A stretch of 64,000 nucleotides of DNA. Origin: Nepenthes gracilis. Taxonomy: Eukaryota; Streptophyta; Magnoliopsida; Caryophyllales; Nepenthaceae. Location: NCBI GenBank assembly GCA_033239525.1, contig BSYO01000036.1:8330126-8394125 (forward strand), written 5' to 3'. Made by a program: the position numbers and the translations under genes. Shown here one piece after another: positions 34,741 to 45,259 of the stretch. The notes beneath the pieces are model-generated. The model ran no database searches. It had not been told where the DNA came from and saw only the letters and a list, made by a program, of their open reading frames with translations. Each line of letters begins with the position of its first letter. Position 1 is the stretch's first letter.

Positions 34741-36559
34741 TTTTTTTTTTTTTGGTAAGTAAGAAATTGAATTAAAAAAATATTACAAAAACGATGTACT
34801 AACTCCAAGTGTTTTGCCAACTTGGAATTAGGACAAAGAGCTGGGGCATACCCCGAGCAAAACCATGTACATAAACATGAATAAAGAAAAAGGAGGAAAA
34901 GAAAAAACAAAGATGAGACATCAACTAAGGCTACCACTTGGTGCCCGGCACACCAAGACTATGTAACTGGAAAAAAATAGATAAACAGCAAGTGACACCT
35001 ATTACGCCTCTACCAACACAGCAACAGCAGGAGCTGCTATCCTTAAGTCACCGCAGGCCTCCAGACCATGTACAGCATCCACCGTCGATACAAGACACAG
35101 CAAACCAGCAAGAGAAGATGGAGATTCAGCCATAGGACACAGCCAAGATCAATCTGCGCGGCAGCAGCATGGAGAAAATGAAAGGATCACCGGCCATCAG
35201 ATCGCCACTAACAAACTCGCTGCACTGCTGCTCCAAATCCAACATCATGCCCAACAACACCATACAGGAGCTATCAGCCGATACCCAATTCACCAACAGC
35301 AGCAATGGCGGATTACAAGCCCACGGTTCATTCGCCCAGGGCCAGCAGCCAATCCAACAGCCAATGTGCTAACAGCCGCAGAGGATCAGCACCAGCAGAA
35401 TGGCCAATGACCACTGCCAACTATTGTAACACAGCAGGGCAACTTCCATCAGCACCGCACAAGTCCTCCATAATCCATACATCAGAATAAATGCAAAGGC
35501 AAAGGACACCATAGAACTGCAGGTACATAAATGCCAGATCTACATTCCACACAATGCTGGAGACATCTTCAGCATCCCGTCATGCAGAATACAAAAAAAG
35601 AGCCCTCCCCATGCTGCATAGCAGCACAAAGGCATAAGCAGCAGCCATAGGCTCCATAAATTGCGGCCCTCAACTTCAGCAAGGGTCAGAGATCAGCAAT
35701 CATTGGCCGGAAGGAGTAAATTTAGTTGAAACAGTCATTGCAACTCCAAACCATCCAGCAATACCAAAGTTTAACAAACGGCAATACGGGTCAAGGCAAA
35801 AAAAAACAAATCCCTAGTATAGTAATCAAGCAATGCAGCAGGGACGGAAATGCAGCTCGTCCATTCCAACATGCCGATCACAAAAAGTGCATCCCACTAA
35901 ACGCCCCAGTCCATTGGGACCCAGTCAAATAACACACCATTCAGCTTCCTAACTGAACGCAAGCAAGGCATCCACAGCACACCGCCTAGGGTCTGCACCG
36001 CCATGCAATGCCAATGCCATTGAATCAACCAAACCAAGCATCAGCATCAACATCCAGAGGCTCGATGCAGGGGAGTAGCCGAACCAGCAGATTCAAATAC
36101 ACCCAGCAAGGCCACTCAGCACAGTAACCAGAAATAGATCAATCCAATGTGCAGCAATCATAGAAATTTAAAGCCCAGAAGAGCTTCCATCAACCTCAGT
36201 TTGGGACATAGCATTGGCACCAACACGGTAGAATTGCATTACAGCAGCAAGAACACATGGCTACGCCACATGAGATACCGGACTAGCCATAACCCAACCA
36301 CCGCCTCAGCATCAGATGGTCTCCTTGCCCAACACGCAACCAAAATTGCATCAGGGGGAGCAGATTGTACCTCAGCATATAGCTACCATTAGCATCACAT
36401 ATTAACTAGACCAGCATCAGCAGTACACCCTCCCAATACTGCACTTGCAATATATCGAGGAAGCAAGAGTAGCCACATGGATCCACAAGATGAGAAGAAG
36501 CCACACTGAGCCACAAGAGGAAAGCAGAATGCCTCCAACAAAGAATCACGATGATTCAC
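34741..36559 (-). mobile_element. LINE 3'-type segment, CAGCA-rich
   Basis: It opens with 13 T then ggtaagtaag, with 'gctcggggtatgcc' upstream on the coding strand, as in the copies at 7464 and 58051. The body is CAGCA/CTGCTG-rich without a real gene. It ends next to a second T-run (36560-36575). The simplest reading is a short LINE copy inserted into the A-tail of the larger LINE, with the duplicated target being the poly(T) itself. The alternative is one LINE with a 1.8-kb 3' untranslated region. Confidence 0.6.
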
Positions 36560-36737
36560 TTTTTTTTTTTTTTTTATGGAAGGAAAAAAAGGAGAAGGGG
36601 AACAAGAAGCCATAAAAAATAGAAAATAGGGGGAGACAAAATCCATGGAAAGGAAATAAGGCAAGACGTAAGCGGGAGACAGCGAGAAAATTCCCAAAAG
36701 CCACGAAGAAAAAATATAAGTAATAATAATTTTTTTT

Positions 36738-38116
36738 TTATATGTTCCAGCGCCTAGCCATCGAAAGGGAAAGTCTACCGGCACTAGGCAAGGAGGCCCT
36801 CAGCTTGTCCCTAACAACATTTGTAATAAGAGAGTATAATTGGGTCAAATCCTGTGGTGAGGATTTCTCAAAAATCTGATTATTTCGTTCTCTCCATATA
36901 AAGTAGATAGTAGCCGCGAGGGAAAGACGTTTGGAAAGGGCAATGAGATTCTTTCCTTTCCATTGTAGCGCCGCCCAGTTTATGTTTTGGGACCAATCAG
37001 GATACGGCCATTTAAAACCCACTTTCTCTTGGATAGAGAGCCATAAGGAATGGGTGAAGATACATCTGAAGAAAAGGTGTTCGTGATTTTCGTCATCTAG
37101 GTCACAAAGAGTACATGTTTTGGAGATGGTTGGGATACCGTGAATCCGATCCGAGGTGTTTAGTCTGCCTCTGATCGCCAGCCATAGAGTAAACGCGTGG
37201 GCAGGGATGTGGAGAGGACCCCAAACTAGGTTTGACCAGTTCAATTTGGGCTTTGAGGGTTGAAAAAGAAAATAGGTAGTGTTGGTAGAGAAAATACCAT
37301 TGGAGCTACCGTTCTATCGCACAGAGTCTTTTCGTCCAGGACAGGGGAAGTAATGGGGCATATTTTCTGCAATGCTAGAGACTTCCTGATCAAACGGATT
37401 TGGCCAAACCCATTGATCGTCTCTAATTATTTGAGACACCTTAGCGTCCCAAGCTAAACCCGTGACCAGACGAATGCGATTCGTGCAGACATTGGTGAGC
37501 GGGCCCTTAGGGAGCCAGTGGTCGTGCCAGAGAAAAGAGTCAACATCGTCACCAATGATCTTGGTAGTGTGGGAGCACATGAACGGACGGAGTTTCATTA
37601 TCTTTTTCCAACTCCAAGGCGCTGAAACAGGGACTTTCAAGGTCCAGATACACCGGTCCTTTATTCGGGTCTTGTGGATCCATGAAGACCAAGCCGATAC
37701 AGGGTCATTTGTCATGATGCGCCATAAGAGTTTGCAAATGAGGGCTTTATTTTGGGCTGCAGATTCTTAAGGCCCAATCCACCTTCACTTCTCGGATAGC
37801 GAGATGTCGCCCCATGCAACCTTTGCATTAGCCTTCCCATCTATAGAGCCGTTCCAAAGGAAACGCCTCATCAAGATATCAATCAAGTTAAGAATGGATT
37901 TGGGAAGAATGAAAATAGAGGCCCAATAAAGGTGGGTGGACGAGAGAATGGAAGCAACGAAGTTAGACGGCCCCAAAAGAGAGCCACTGTTTTTCCATGA
38001 TTTAATCCGTGAGTAATTTTCTCAATGAGAGCATTGCAATCCAAGGCCGACAACTTTGGTGGTAATCGGAGGAACACCGAGGTATCGAATAGGAAGAGAA
38101 CCCATCTTGAAACCAA
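36738..38116 (-). pseudogene. LINE ORF2 C-terminal part (connection and zinc-finger-like domain)
   Basis: In broken frames: 37883-38116 and 37785-37976 ('NFVASILSSTHLYWASIF', 'FLWNGSIDGKANAKVAW'), 37314-37715 ('SSWIHKTRIKD', 'DSFLWHDHWLPKGPL'), and an intact 168-codon end at 36738-37244 with 'AHAFTLWLAIRGRLNTSDRI' and the Cys/His cluster 'CTLCDLDDENHEHLFFRC'. This is the RVT-linked zinc-finger-type region of plant LINEs, thought to bind nucleic acid. Frameshifts separate it from RT. Confidence 0.85.
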
Positions 38117-39539
38117 GGATATTGGAAATAATCTGCGGGAGAGAGGGATCTTTAGAGCATATGAAGATTTCGCTCTTTTTCACATTTGCCGAGAGGCCAG
38201 AGAGCCAATGGAATTCCTCGAGGCAGTCCTTAAGAATGCGAATCGAGTCGGCATCGGCGCGTGAGAAGAGAAGGAGGTCATCAGTAAAGGCAAGCATTAC
38301 CGTACGAGACGCCTCACAGTTCCAGTGAAATTTGAATTTTCCATCTCTACAGGCCTTGAAATCAATAATCCCATTCAAGACCTCCATAACCAGGACAAAA
38401 AGAAATGGGGACATGGGGTCACCTTGACGAAGACCCTTTCCCCCTTGGAAGAAGCCGGTTGCATTTCCATTAATATTGACAATGTACGAGGGGGTAGTAA
38501 TGCATTGTTCAATCCAGCCAACCATTTTAGGCGGGAAATTCATAATGGTCAGAATGGAGATAATGAAGTCCCAGTGAACTGAGTCGTATGCTTTCATGAG
38601 GTCAATTTTCAAAGTGCAGCGAGGAGGATCATGACCTAAATGATACTTGTGGAGGATTTCTTGGGCGAGGAGAATGTTCATCGCTGATATGACGCTTGAA
38701 GCCACGAAAGCCGTTTGGCTCTTATCTACAAGGAAAGGTAATGTCATCTTTAGCCGATTTGCTATTATCTTCGATATCACTTTGTAGATGACATTACAGC
38801 ACGATATAGGGCGGTAGTCAGAGACCAAACGAGGGGATTTGATTTTTGGGATCAGGCTAATGATCGTAGAGTTCAATTGTTTAAGAAGCTTTCCGTGATC
38901 GAAAAAATCACGAACAGCTTCACAAACAGTAGAACCTACAATTTCCCATGATTCCTTAAAAAAATAAGAGCTAAATCCGTCAGGGCCCGGGGCACGGAAC
39001 TCACCAATAGAGAAAATTGTCTTACGAATCTCTTCATCGCTAACCGGTTCTATAAGAGAGCCCATTAGCGATTCAGGCACAGTGTGTTGGATGTACGAGC
39101 GCAGCCTATCGGATTGTGCCGAACCATACGTGCGGCCAGTCCCAAGAGCCCTGCTGAAGTGATTCACAATCAGATTTTGGACTTCTTCAATCCCATTGGT
39201 CGGATTCCCATCGTCGTCAAGGAGGGAGATAATACGATTTTTATTGTTGTTTCCATTCACAGTCCTAAAGAAAAATTTATTACATTGATCTCCCTCTTTG
39301 AGCCACCTGATCTTTGCTTTTTGCTTGATGAGATCGACTTCCTTTGCCAACGCAGCCCGGTAGGTTTCCCTACTGCTCCGCTCTTGTTGGAAGGAGACCA
39401 GGTTGGATGGACCACGGCCTTGGATAGCCACGAGATGGTTCCGGGCACGAATAACTTCCTCGTGCACATCACCCTCCAGAGCATTAAGCTTTTTCAAAGC
39501 CAGTTTCACCTTCTTGAGCCTATACACCAATCGAAACAT
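38022..39539 (-). pseudogene. LINE ORF2 reverse transcriptase
   Basis: A 505-codon open stretch covers the RT domain: 'IRWLKEGDQCNKFFFRTVNG', 'APGPDGFSSYFFKESWEI', 'LRQGDPMSPFLFVLVMEVL' and the catalytic block 'LAFTDDLLLFSR', where plant LINEs normally have FADD (Ala replaced by Thr, both Asp kept). It would copy LINE RNA at a nicked target. Relatively few lesions here suggest it is younger than the Tat element around it. The frame is lost at both ends. Confidence 0.9.
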
Positions 39540-40361
39540 AGGCGTGCCAACGGTGTCGTTCTTTCAGGCATCAGCCACCACAGTATGAAAATGAGGGGAT
39601 TTGGAGAGGAAATTATTAAACCGGAACATCCCGTGTTTTCTAGGTAGGTCGCCGGAGGGAAGAAGGATACAAGGAGAGTGATCAGAGAGTCTGGCTGGGG
39701 GGAAAATGGCTTTAGCCCTACAGAAAAGGTCAAACCAATTCCCATTGGCGACAACTCTGTCAAGGTTTCGGTAAATGCGTTGAGAGGGATCCCGACCATC
39801 ATTCCAGGTATAATGCAATCCTTTATGACAGACGTCCTCAAGATCACAGGCACGAAGGCAATTGTCGAGGTCAAGCGAGCTTTTGTTGTGCCATATGCCA
39901 CCCAGTGCCTCGGACTGGGATCTAACGGCGTTAAAATCACCTAACGCGGCCCAAGGGAGATTACCCGGGTGATTTGAGGTCTACCGAAGGCTTTCCCATA
40001 GAAGCCTTCGTTGACTTTCTAAATTGGCGCCATAGATGAAGGACAATAGACACCGGATATTCTCCTCCCGGAAGAGCACCTCGGTATGGATGACTTGGTC
40101 CTCCAAGGCGATGGTGTTAACCAAGACCACTTGGGGATCCCAGCCCACCCATATTCTACCGCTCGATGAAGCGGAGTAATTCATAATCCAAGACCAGTTA
40201 TGTTTGATTCTAGCAGAGACACTTTTTGAGTTTCTCTCCGCGACTTTGGTTTCAACCAGACTAGCAATACAGCATTTGTGGGAGTTAATGAGGTTTCCGA
40301 CTTCGTGGGTTTTAACAAGCCCATTTAGTCCCCTCACATTCCAACAGGCAATGCTAATCAT
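39506..40361 (-). pseudogene. LINE ORF2 endonuclease domain
   Basis: The putative ORF2 ATG is at 40361 ('MISIACWNVRGLNG'), giving the start of an apurinic-type endonuclease with 'ASLVETKVAERN' and a 'WVGWDP' segment. A frameshift near 39960 leads to 39564-39940 ('YTWNDGRDPSQRIYRNLDRV', 'LSDHSPCIL'), which includes the C-terminal SDH motif. In an active element it nicks the target DNA to prime reverse transcription. It is broken by at least one frameshift. Confidence 0.85.
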
Positions 40362-40870
40362 GGGGGGGTGGGGAGGGGGGGAAGGATTTTAAAATCCCCC
40401 GAGATTTTTTATTTTTCTTGGAGGAATCTTTCACCCTAGTCTTAGAGGAAGCTCCGACCCCGGCGGATGGCAAACAGGGAGCATGATGTTTATTCAATTT
40501 GGCCGGAGGGGAAGCAACCTTCATTGACTCTGGTATGGGAGGAGGGCATTATTTAACATTAATATCAGGACAAGAAGCAGGCCTAAGGGATTTAGGACTT
40601 GAAGTTTTTGATTTTGTGCAGGGGGGATCGGAGGCACTACTGGACATGCCTCCTACAACAAGGCAAGAGGACAAAGGAAAGCCGTTTGGGATCTCACCAG
40701 ATGACTTGTCAAGGGAAGAAGAGTCGTGGGTAGGAGGAGGGGTCGGGCCAGCACCCATGGGATGGGCAGTCAAGGTGAGGTCCAGGCTGTCAAAATAGTC
40801 ATTTGGATCATCCACCTGTAAGGCCTTGAAAGAGTTCGAAATCGGAATGCTCCAAGCATTCGGGACAGTC
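40362..40870 (-). pseudogene. LINE ORF1 C-terminal remnant
   Basis: The minus-strand frame reads 'LQVDDPNDYFDSLDLTL', then Ser/Pro-rich sequence to 40549, then a basic segment ('SKKNKKSRGILK') just before ORF2. ORF1 proteins bind LINE RNA. No zinc knuckle is kept. The 5' part is missing through truncation near 40870. Confidence 0.55.
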
Positions 40871-40990
40871 GCTCCGGGCTTTGTGCACTGTGCTACATCT
40901 TTTCTTTATCAGTATTTTTGCTGTCGTAAGCCTTGTACTTTGTAAAGAGAACTTCGATTAATAAAATCAGTAGCCTTTGCCTTTATTCTT
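40871..40990 (+). terminator. 3' end of antisense unit 1 (poly(A) signal), Tat element 2
   Basis: Plus-strand aataaa at 40960-40965 lies in 'acttcgattaataaaatcag', followed by 'tagcctttgcctttatt'. The block aligns with 27255-27320 of Tat element 1 and, more loosely, with the end of unit 3 at 44745 ('gataaatgag...gtagc...tgccttt'). Confidence 0.5.
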
Positions 40991-41179
40991 CTGTCTTGTC
41001 GCACACTTCTCTTTTTATTTGCTGCTTCTCAGATCGTACTTCAAGGGCAATTCGCTCCTTTTGCTGTGACGGGCGCTAGTCCGTGCGCTTGAGCATTCCC
41101 AATCGCCTGCGGTCTGTCTCACCGTCACCGTCCCTTAAGTCCTAATTTGGACCATTGTCGGGAGCAAGCGGCAAGAAAA

Positions 41180-42260
41180 GACACTGGTGTCTGCTGCTTT
41201 GGGACTTCAAATGCAGCTAGCAGATTTCACATCCGTCGGATCGTCTAGCGCATTAATTGCGTGGGAGATCATGGGGCATCGCGTCATGATGACTCACCTT
41301 GGAAAGGTGCGATGCTTTAGGGATCTGCCACGTGGGGGAGTCGATTGGTTCCTCCCCGAGGTGCTTCTTCCTTGGGGTGACGTCGTTCCATTAGGGGATT
41401 TCTGGCTATTTAAACGCCTGAATTCCCTCCAAGGACTTTGTTTCTTCTGGCAACTTCGAGAGTGCGAGATGTGTGCTATCCTGGATATTTCTCAATCTAA
41501 TGGAAAGATGATCTTCCTCGTCAAAATTTGAGTCGTCTCCGAGTGGGTCTGCAAGGGATACACATGCTTCATGGATCCGTAGCGATGCTATGCCTAGTGT
41601 TGCTACCACAGGAGGCCATGGCTCAGAGGCCACAGTCGTAGGTTCGGTGGGGTATTCACAAGCACCACTAGGCTTCGAGATGGTGGGGCATCTACGTCCT
41701 CACGGCGCGGCAGGCTTGGGAGGCTGGATCCCGTGCTCCAATAAGTAGTCCGGGTAGTTAAAGACTTTGAAGCCAGGTGCAGATTGCAATCGAAGAGATT
41801 AAGCAAACGAGGGCTCATGCCGCACACTTTGAGACAGCGTGGTCGGAATCAGAAGCAAGGGTGTTTAGGCTTGCTGGCGCCATCATGAAAGCTCGGGATC
41901 ACATTTCTGCCCTCCAGGAGGAGTTCGAGCGATTTTGGGTCCATTCTGGGGAGGAGCACGCGCGACTAAAGGCTGAATTGAGCTCGAGACTTAGGCGGGA
42001 GGAGGTGGCCCCTGCACTTTAAAGGAGGTTCCAGGACAGTATCTATCTCAGCTAGAGGTTAGCAAGACTGGAGGAGCCAAACTTCTGCATCAGCGTCCTG
42101 GACTCTCGAAACTCAGGCGCCCGACCTCGTGCGCACTTGACATAGTTCACTGCTTCAGATCCTCCCGCGCCCAGTGAGGGCGACTAGTTGTAATCTGTGG
42201 CTGTTGACCGCCTCCTGTGTAAAAAGAATTTATTTACATGTCACGTAATAAAACATTTTG
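41180..42260 (+). pseudogene. Antisense unit 2 of Tat element 2 (internally deleted aORF copy)
   Basis: A promoter-like stretch (G-box CACGTG at 41329-41334, TATA-like ctatttaaa at 41406-41414) is followed by low-complexity coding pieces. A coiled-coil segment then runs at 41777-42022 ('HISALQEEFERFWVHSG', 'RLKAELSSRLRREE'), ending in a stop and aataaa at 42247-42252. The conserved N-terminal domain of the full aORF is absent. It looks like a shortened copy of the neighbouring unit 3. Confidence 0.5.
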
Positions 42261-42361
42261 CTTAACCGTGCGGTTTGTTCATTGTTGTCCGCCATATTGG
42301 CATGATTGACTTGCTCTTCTGGAGCCGTGTCTTGGAAGCCTTGTAACCGCTGGCCCTGACG

Positions 42362-42380
42362 GTCAGCATTTAATGCTGAC
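42362..42380. promoter_or_regulatory. Palindrome upstream of the Tat 2 aORF
   Basis: A perfect inverted repeat, GTCAGCATT-T-AATGCTGAC, overlaps a TGACGTGAC motif at its right end. It lies about 160 bases upstream of the TATA-like box of unit 3. A related, imperfect palindrome (gcgcattaattgcg) lies about 150 bases upstream of the TATA-like box of unit 2. Confidence 0.45.
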
Positions 42381-42478
42381 GTGACAATTGGGATTTGGCA
42401 GGCGGCTAAGGCGATTGTGATCTGGCACGAGCCATGATTGGCTGCCGCTTAGGGTTTGAGGCATTTATGGTGAACGGG

Positions 42479-42549
42479 CACGTGGCCTGGCTGTCAGTTA
42501 AGACGCCGATTGAGTTTCCTGCGCGTTGGCACCCTATTGCTTATTTAAG
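42479..42549 (+). promoter_or_regulatory. Promoter-like module of the Tat 2 aORF
   Basis: G-box CACGTG at 42479-42484, then TATA-like cttatttaag at 42540-42549, then a pyrimidine-rich start region and the aORF ATG at 42625. The same order occurs before unit 2. It implies that the antisense gene has its own promoter. Confidence 0.45.
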
Positions 42550-42624
42550 CATCGCTCTTCTCATATTCCTCTTTTCACACTTCCTTGCGCTGTGAGTCCA
42601 TAACGTTTGCTTGAGAGAGAAAGA

Positions 42625-44750
42625 ATGGCGAAGAAGAATTCTCCTTCCTCCTCCCGTGCTTCTCAGACAGTTCGACATGGGGTTGAAAACATTGGGTCTA
42701 TCCTGACTGCCAGTGCCATTGTTGCTTTGCTGGTGGATTATGGGATTCCCAAGGACATGGTGTTCCGTGGTCCTAGCCTGGATGGTAGGGCCAATGCCCC
42801 TCCAGCAGGCTTTGTTATAGTCTACGAGCCCCATCTGAAAGGGGGACTCTGCTACCCCATGCCGTGCAACCTATACGCAGTCGTCGAGGCATTGGGCGTT
42901 GCAATAGCAAGGCTTCACCCTAATACTGTTCGTTACTTGGTTTCACTGTGCATCTTTGCTCTCCTCTACGCTGGTGCATTTGATGCAAGGGTGGCAAAGG
43001 TGATTTTTCGTTTCTTGGAGTCTGAAGATTGGATCTCTGTGTCTCCTCGTCCGGGCTTTAACTTCCAAGGGACCAATTCTGACTCGATTAAAAACTGAAA
43101 AAATCATTTCTTCTTTCTTCAGGAGCCTTCCGATTCGGAGCTTTCTTGCAACTGGGGTCCGAGACCACAGTTCTTTCGCAGAGATACGTCCACAGGGGAG
43201 ATCAGGGATGCCTCGAAGTTGGTTGCTGCCATCGGTTCTCAGATGAAAATGTTCTCTATTCAGAGCTATTATCTGACATCTGACGCTTTCACTGCTGCCC
43301 GATGGGGTCCTGAGTCTGGCTGGGCTATGGCTGGCCCTAAGAAGAGAAAACCTAGGGCCGTCATACTTCACGAGCCTTCAGGAGACGAGGGTGAGGAAAG
43401 CTGCTCACTCCTGGAGACATCCTCAAATGAGGAGATTGAAGCTTCTCTGAAGAGGTTGAGGAAAGCTAGATCACAAAGGCTGGCCGTGGGGCAAGTCGTG
43501 CCAGCCAGGAGCTCTGCTCCGAGTCAGACGCTGGACATCGAGTCACGGGAGGGAGTGGCTAAACATTCACCGATTCTTGCCGTGGCGTTAGCTGAGTACA
43601 GCATCCCTGTGATGGAGATTCACTCTAGCAAAGAGTCACCTGCGGGTCCCCTTCGTCAACCTGGAACCGGCCAGAGGTGGCTACTGAGGGCACGCTAATT
43701 GTGGAGGCCAGCATGCCAGCTTCTGAGGAGTTGGAGGAGTTTAGCTCTTCAGGGTCTACGCCGGTCCTAGCCGGGACTTCTGAGCCTCCTGGATCGCCTG
43801 CCAGGTCACTGTTGGAGGTCAACGTCCAAGAGAGTGTGGTCATGGAGGCGAAGGCTGAAGCCGGACAGGTCGCCAGTCTGCCAGGTGCTGATCTGACTTC
43901 GGAGACTGTCATGGCAGGGATGGCTCAGGAGTCAGAGCCCCCAAGCATTCCTTCATCACCTGTGGTGCCGAACCTTCCCAGCTCCACGGAGGTCGCAGCT
44001 GAACGCGCGAAGCCTCCTAGCTTGTTTATGTTAGGTGACAGAGCTTGTTGCCCTGATGCGTCCTTTGTTCAGGTATGATCATCCCGAACTGAGGGTTCCT
44101 CTACTGATCGGAACCTTGAGAATTTCTGATCCTCCGTTTTCCCTTGCAGATCCCTAAGGAGGTCAACTCCTTTGACGCGCTGATTGCTCAACTGCATGAA
44201 TACTTCCGCCATGTTAGGAAGGTGTCCGAACAGAAGGCGGCTCGGCGAGCGAGAGTTGAGATTGCTGCTCTTTAGGAGGAAAACGAGCAACTGAGGGGAG
44301 AGATCGAGTAGTTGAGACCGGAGGGAAAACATCTAAGGGAGGAGAATAGGCCGTTGGCGGAGGAAGGCGAACGGCTCACAGAGAAGGATGGGCAGTTGAG
44401 GCAGGAGGGCCAGCGGTTGAGGGGACGAATTACCTCCATGATAGATGATATATCTCGCCTCACCACTGACCTCAGGCTATGGCTCACTTAGGAGGAAATG
44501 CGCCTCGTGCTCGACACCAGATTTTGGGACGGCATCCGCCTGTGTCGTCGAATCGTCTCCATCGCACTTCCGGACGTTTCTGTGGGTATTCTCCATCCAG
44601 GGAATGCCGGCGCTACTGATATCTCTGACCTGCAAAAATTCCTAGAGGTGGCCGGACCGTCGGGCCCATAGGACCAGCTCAGTTTCCGTAAAGCTATTCC
44701 ATTTTGTAATTAGGCAGTGCCACCTTGTAATATCACTTGTTTTTGATAAA
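42625..44750 (+). pseudogene. Tat 2 antisense ORF (putative gypsy-type transposase-like protein)
   Basis: ATG 42625 ('MAKKNSPSSSRASQ') opens about 360 codons with one in-frame TGA at 43096-43098, where Trp is expected. Conserved blocks are 'PAGFVIVYEPHLKGG', 'CYPMPCNLYAVVEALGVAIA', 'RLHPNTVRYLVSLCIFALL', 'DWISVSPRPGFNFQG' and 'KNHFFFL'. This is the order of the plant putative gypsy-type transposon family. After a frameshift near 43680 comes an acidic Ser/Pro linker, then an intron (44073-44149), then a coiled coil ('EENEQLRGEIE', 'REENRPLAEEGERL') with three TAG stops, ending near 44670. It runs antisense to pol. Such ORFs are known in Tat elements and their function is unknown. Confidence 0.75.
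44073..44149 (+). other. Putative spliceosomal intron in the Tat 2 aORF
   Basis: Donor TTCAG/GTATGA and acceptor TTTTCCCTTGCAG/ATC, 77 bases, phase 0. Without splicing the frame stops at TGA 44076. With splicing it joins 'SFVQ' to 'IPKEVNSFDAL' and enters the coiled coil. The signals exist only on the plus strand, so they support antisense transcription. Confidence 0.6.
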
Positions 44751-45259
44751 TGAGAAGTAGCAACCTTTCTTGCCTTTCGTGCTTTTGAGAGTGTAATGCA
44801 GCCCTTTGGGTGGCTATATAGGTTCATGGTGGCTAAGCTGTGAAGTTATTGTAGCTAAGGCCCCAATCTGGCGCCTTCTTGCACTGTACTCGTCCTTCAT
44901 CAGAGGATATCGTCGCATCTCGCACGTTTAATGGGAAGCTCGATCCAGTAGAGTGAACGTCGTCGCAAGTCCCGTGGAGTCATGCTAAGGGCCAGCTTGG
45001 TCTTCAGGCCATAGCAGCGGGACTCTCGGTCTAGGCCTTTTCGCACACGATACCTGTTTTAGGTGTTCAGCCCCCACTCAAAGTGTTGTCGCTCCCATGT
45101 GCACGGTCCTAGCCCACGCCCATCGTAGATTGACGGTACTCTCTTCTTAGAAAGAAGGTCACCGAACGTCTGCAATTTTTGCCCCCTAAGATTTTAGTGG
45201 CCGTATGCTGGGGACTTCAAAAACCCCCAGGACTAATGTCTTGACCTCCTCGGTTGTCT
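44751..45259. other. Tat 2 spacer between aORF and repeat block
   Basis: This is non-coding sequence between the end of the antisense gene and the 83-bp repeats. It contains a purine/pyrimidine 'cccccaggac' block. No gene is recognised. Confidence 0.4.

Larger units (their letters stand above)
36560..40870 (-). mobile_element. L1-type LINE with ORF2, nested in Tat element 2
   Basis: A 16-base T-run at the left marks the 3' tail. On the minus strand come part of ORF1, endonuclease, reverse transcriptase and a zinc-finger RVT-linked domain, the plant L1 order. The 5' boundary lies between 40815 and 40910, where sequence turns into the Tat antisense unit. No flanking duplication could be matched. 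The element is 5'-truncated and ORF2 is broken. Confidence 0.85.

Noticed and set aside
39084..39647. 187-codon plus-strand frame
   Set aside because: It is the reverse strand of the LINE reverse transcriptase and has no motif of its own.
40801..41300. Target duplication for the nested LINE (left flank tgttgatccc, or gatgattcac beside the second T-run)
   Set aside because: Only weak partial matches (ggatcatcc, catgatgactcac) were found, so no duplication is claimed.
42943..43371. 142-codon minus-strand frame in Tat element 2
   Set aside because: It is the shadow of the aORF, which has family motifs and an intron on the plus strand.
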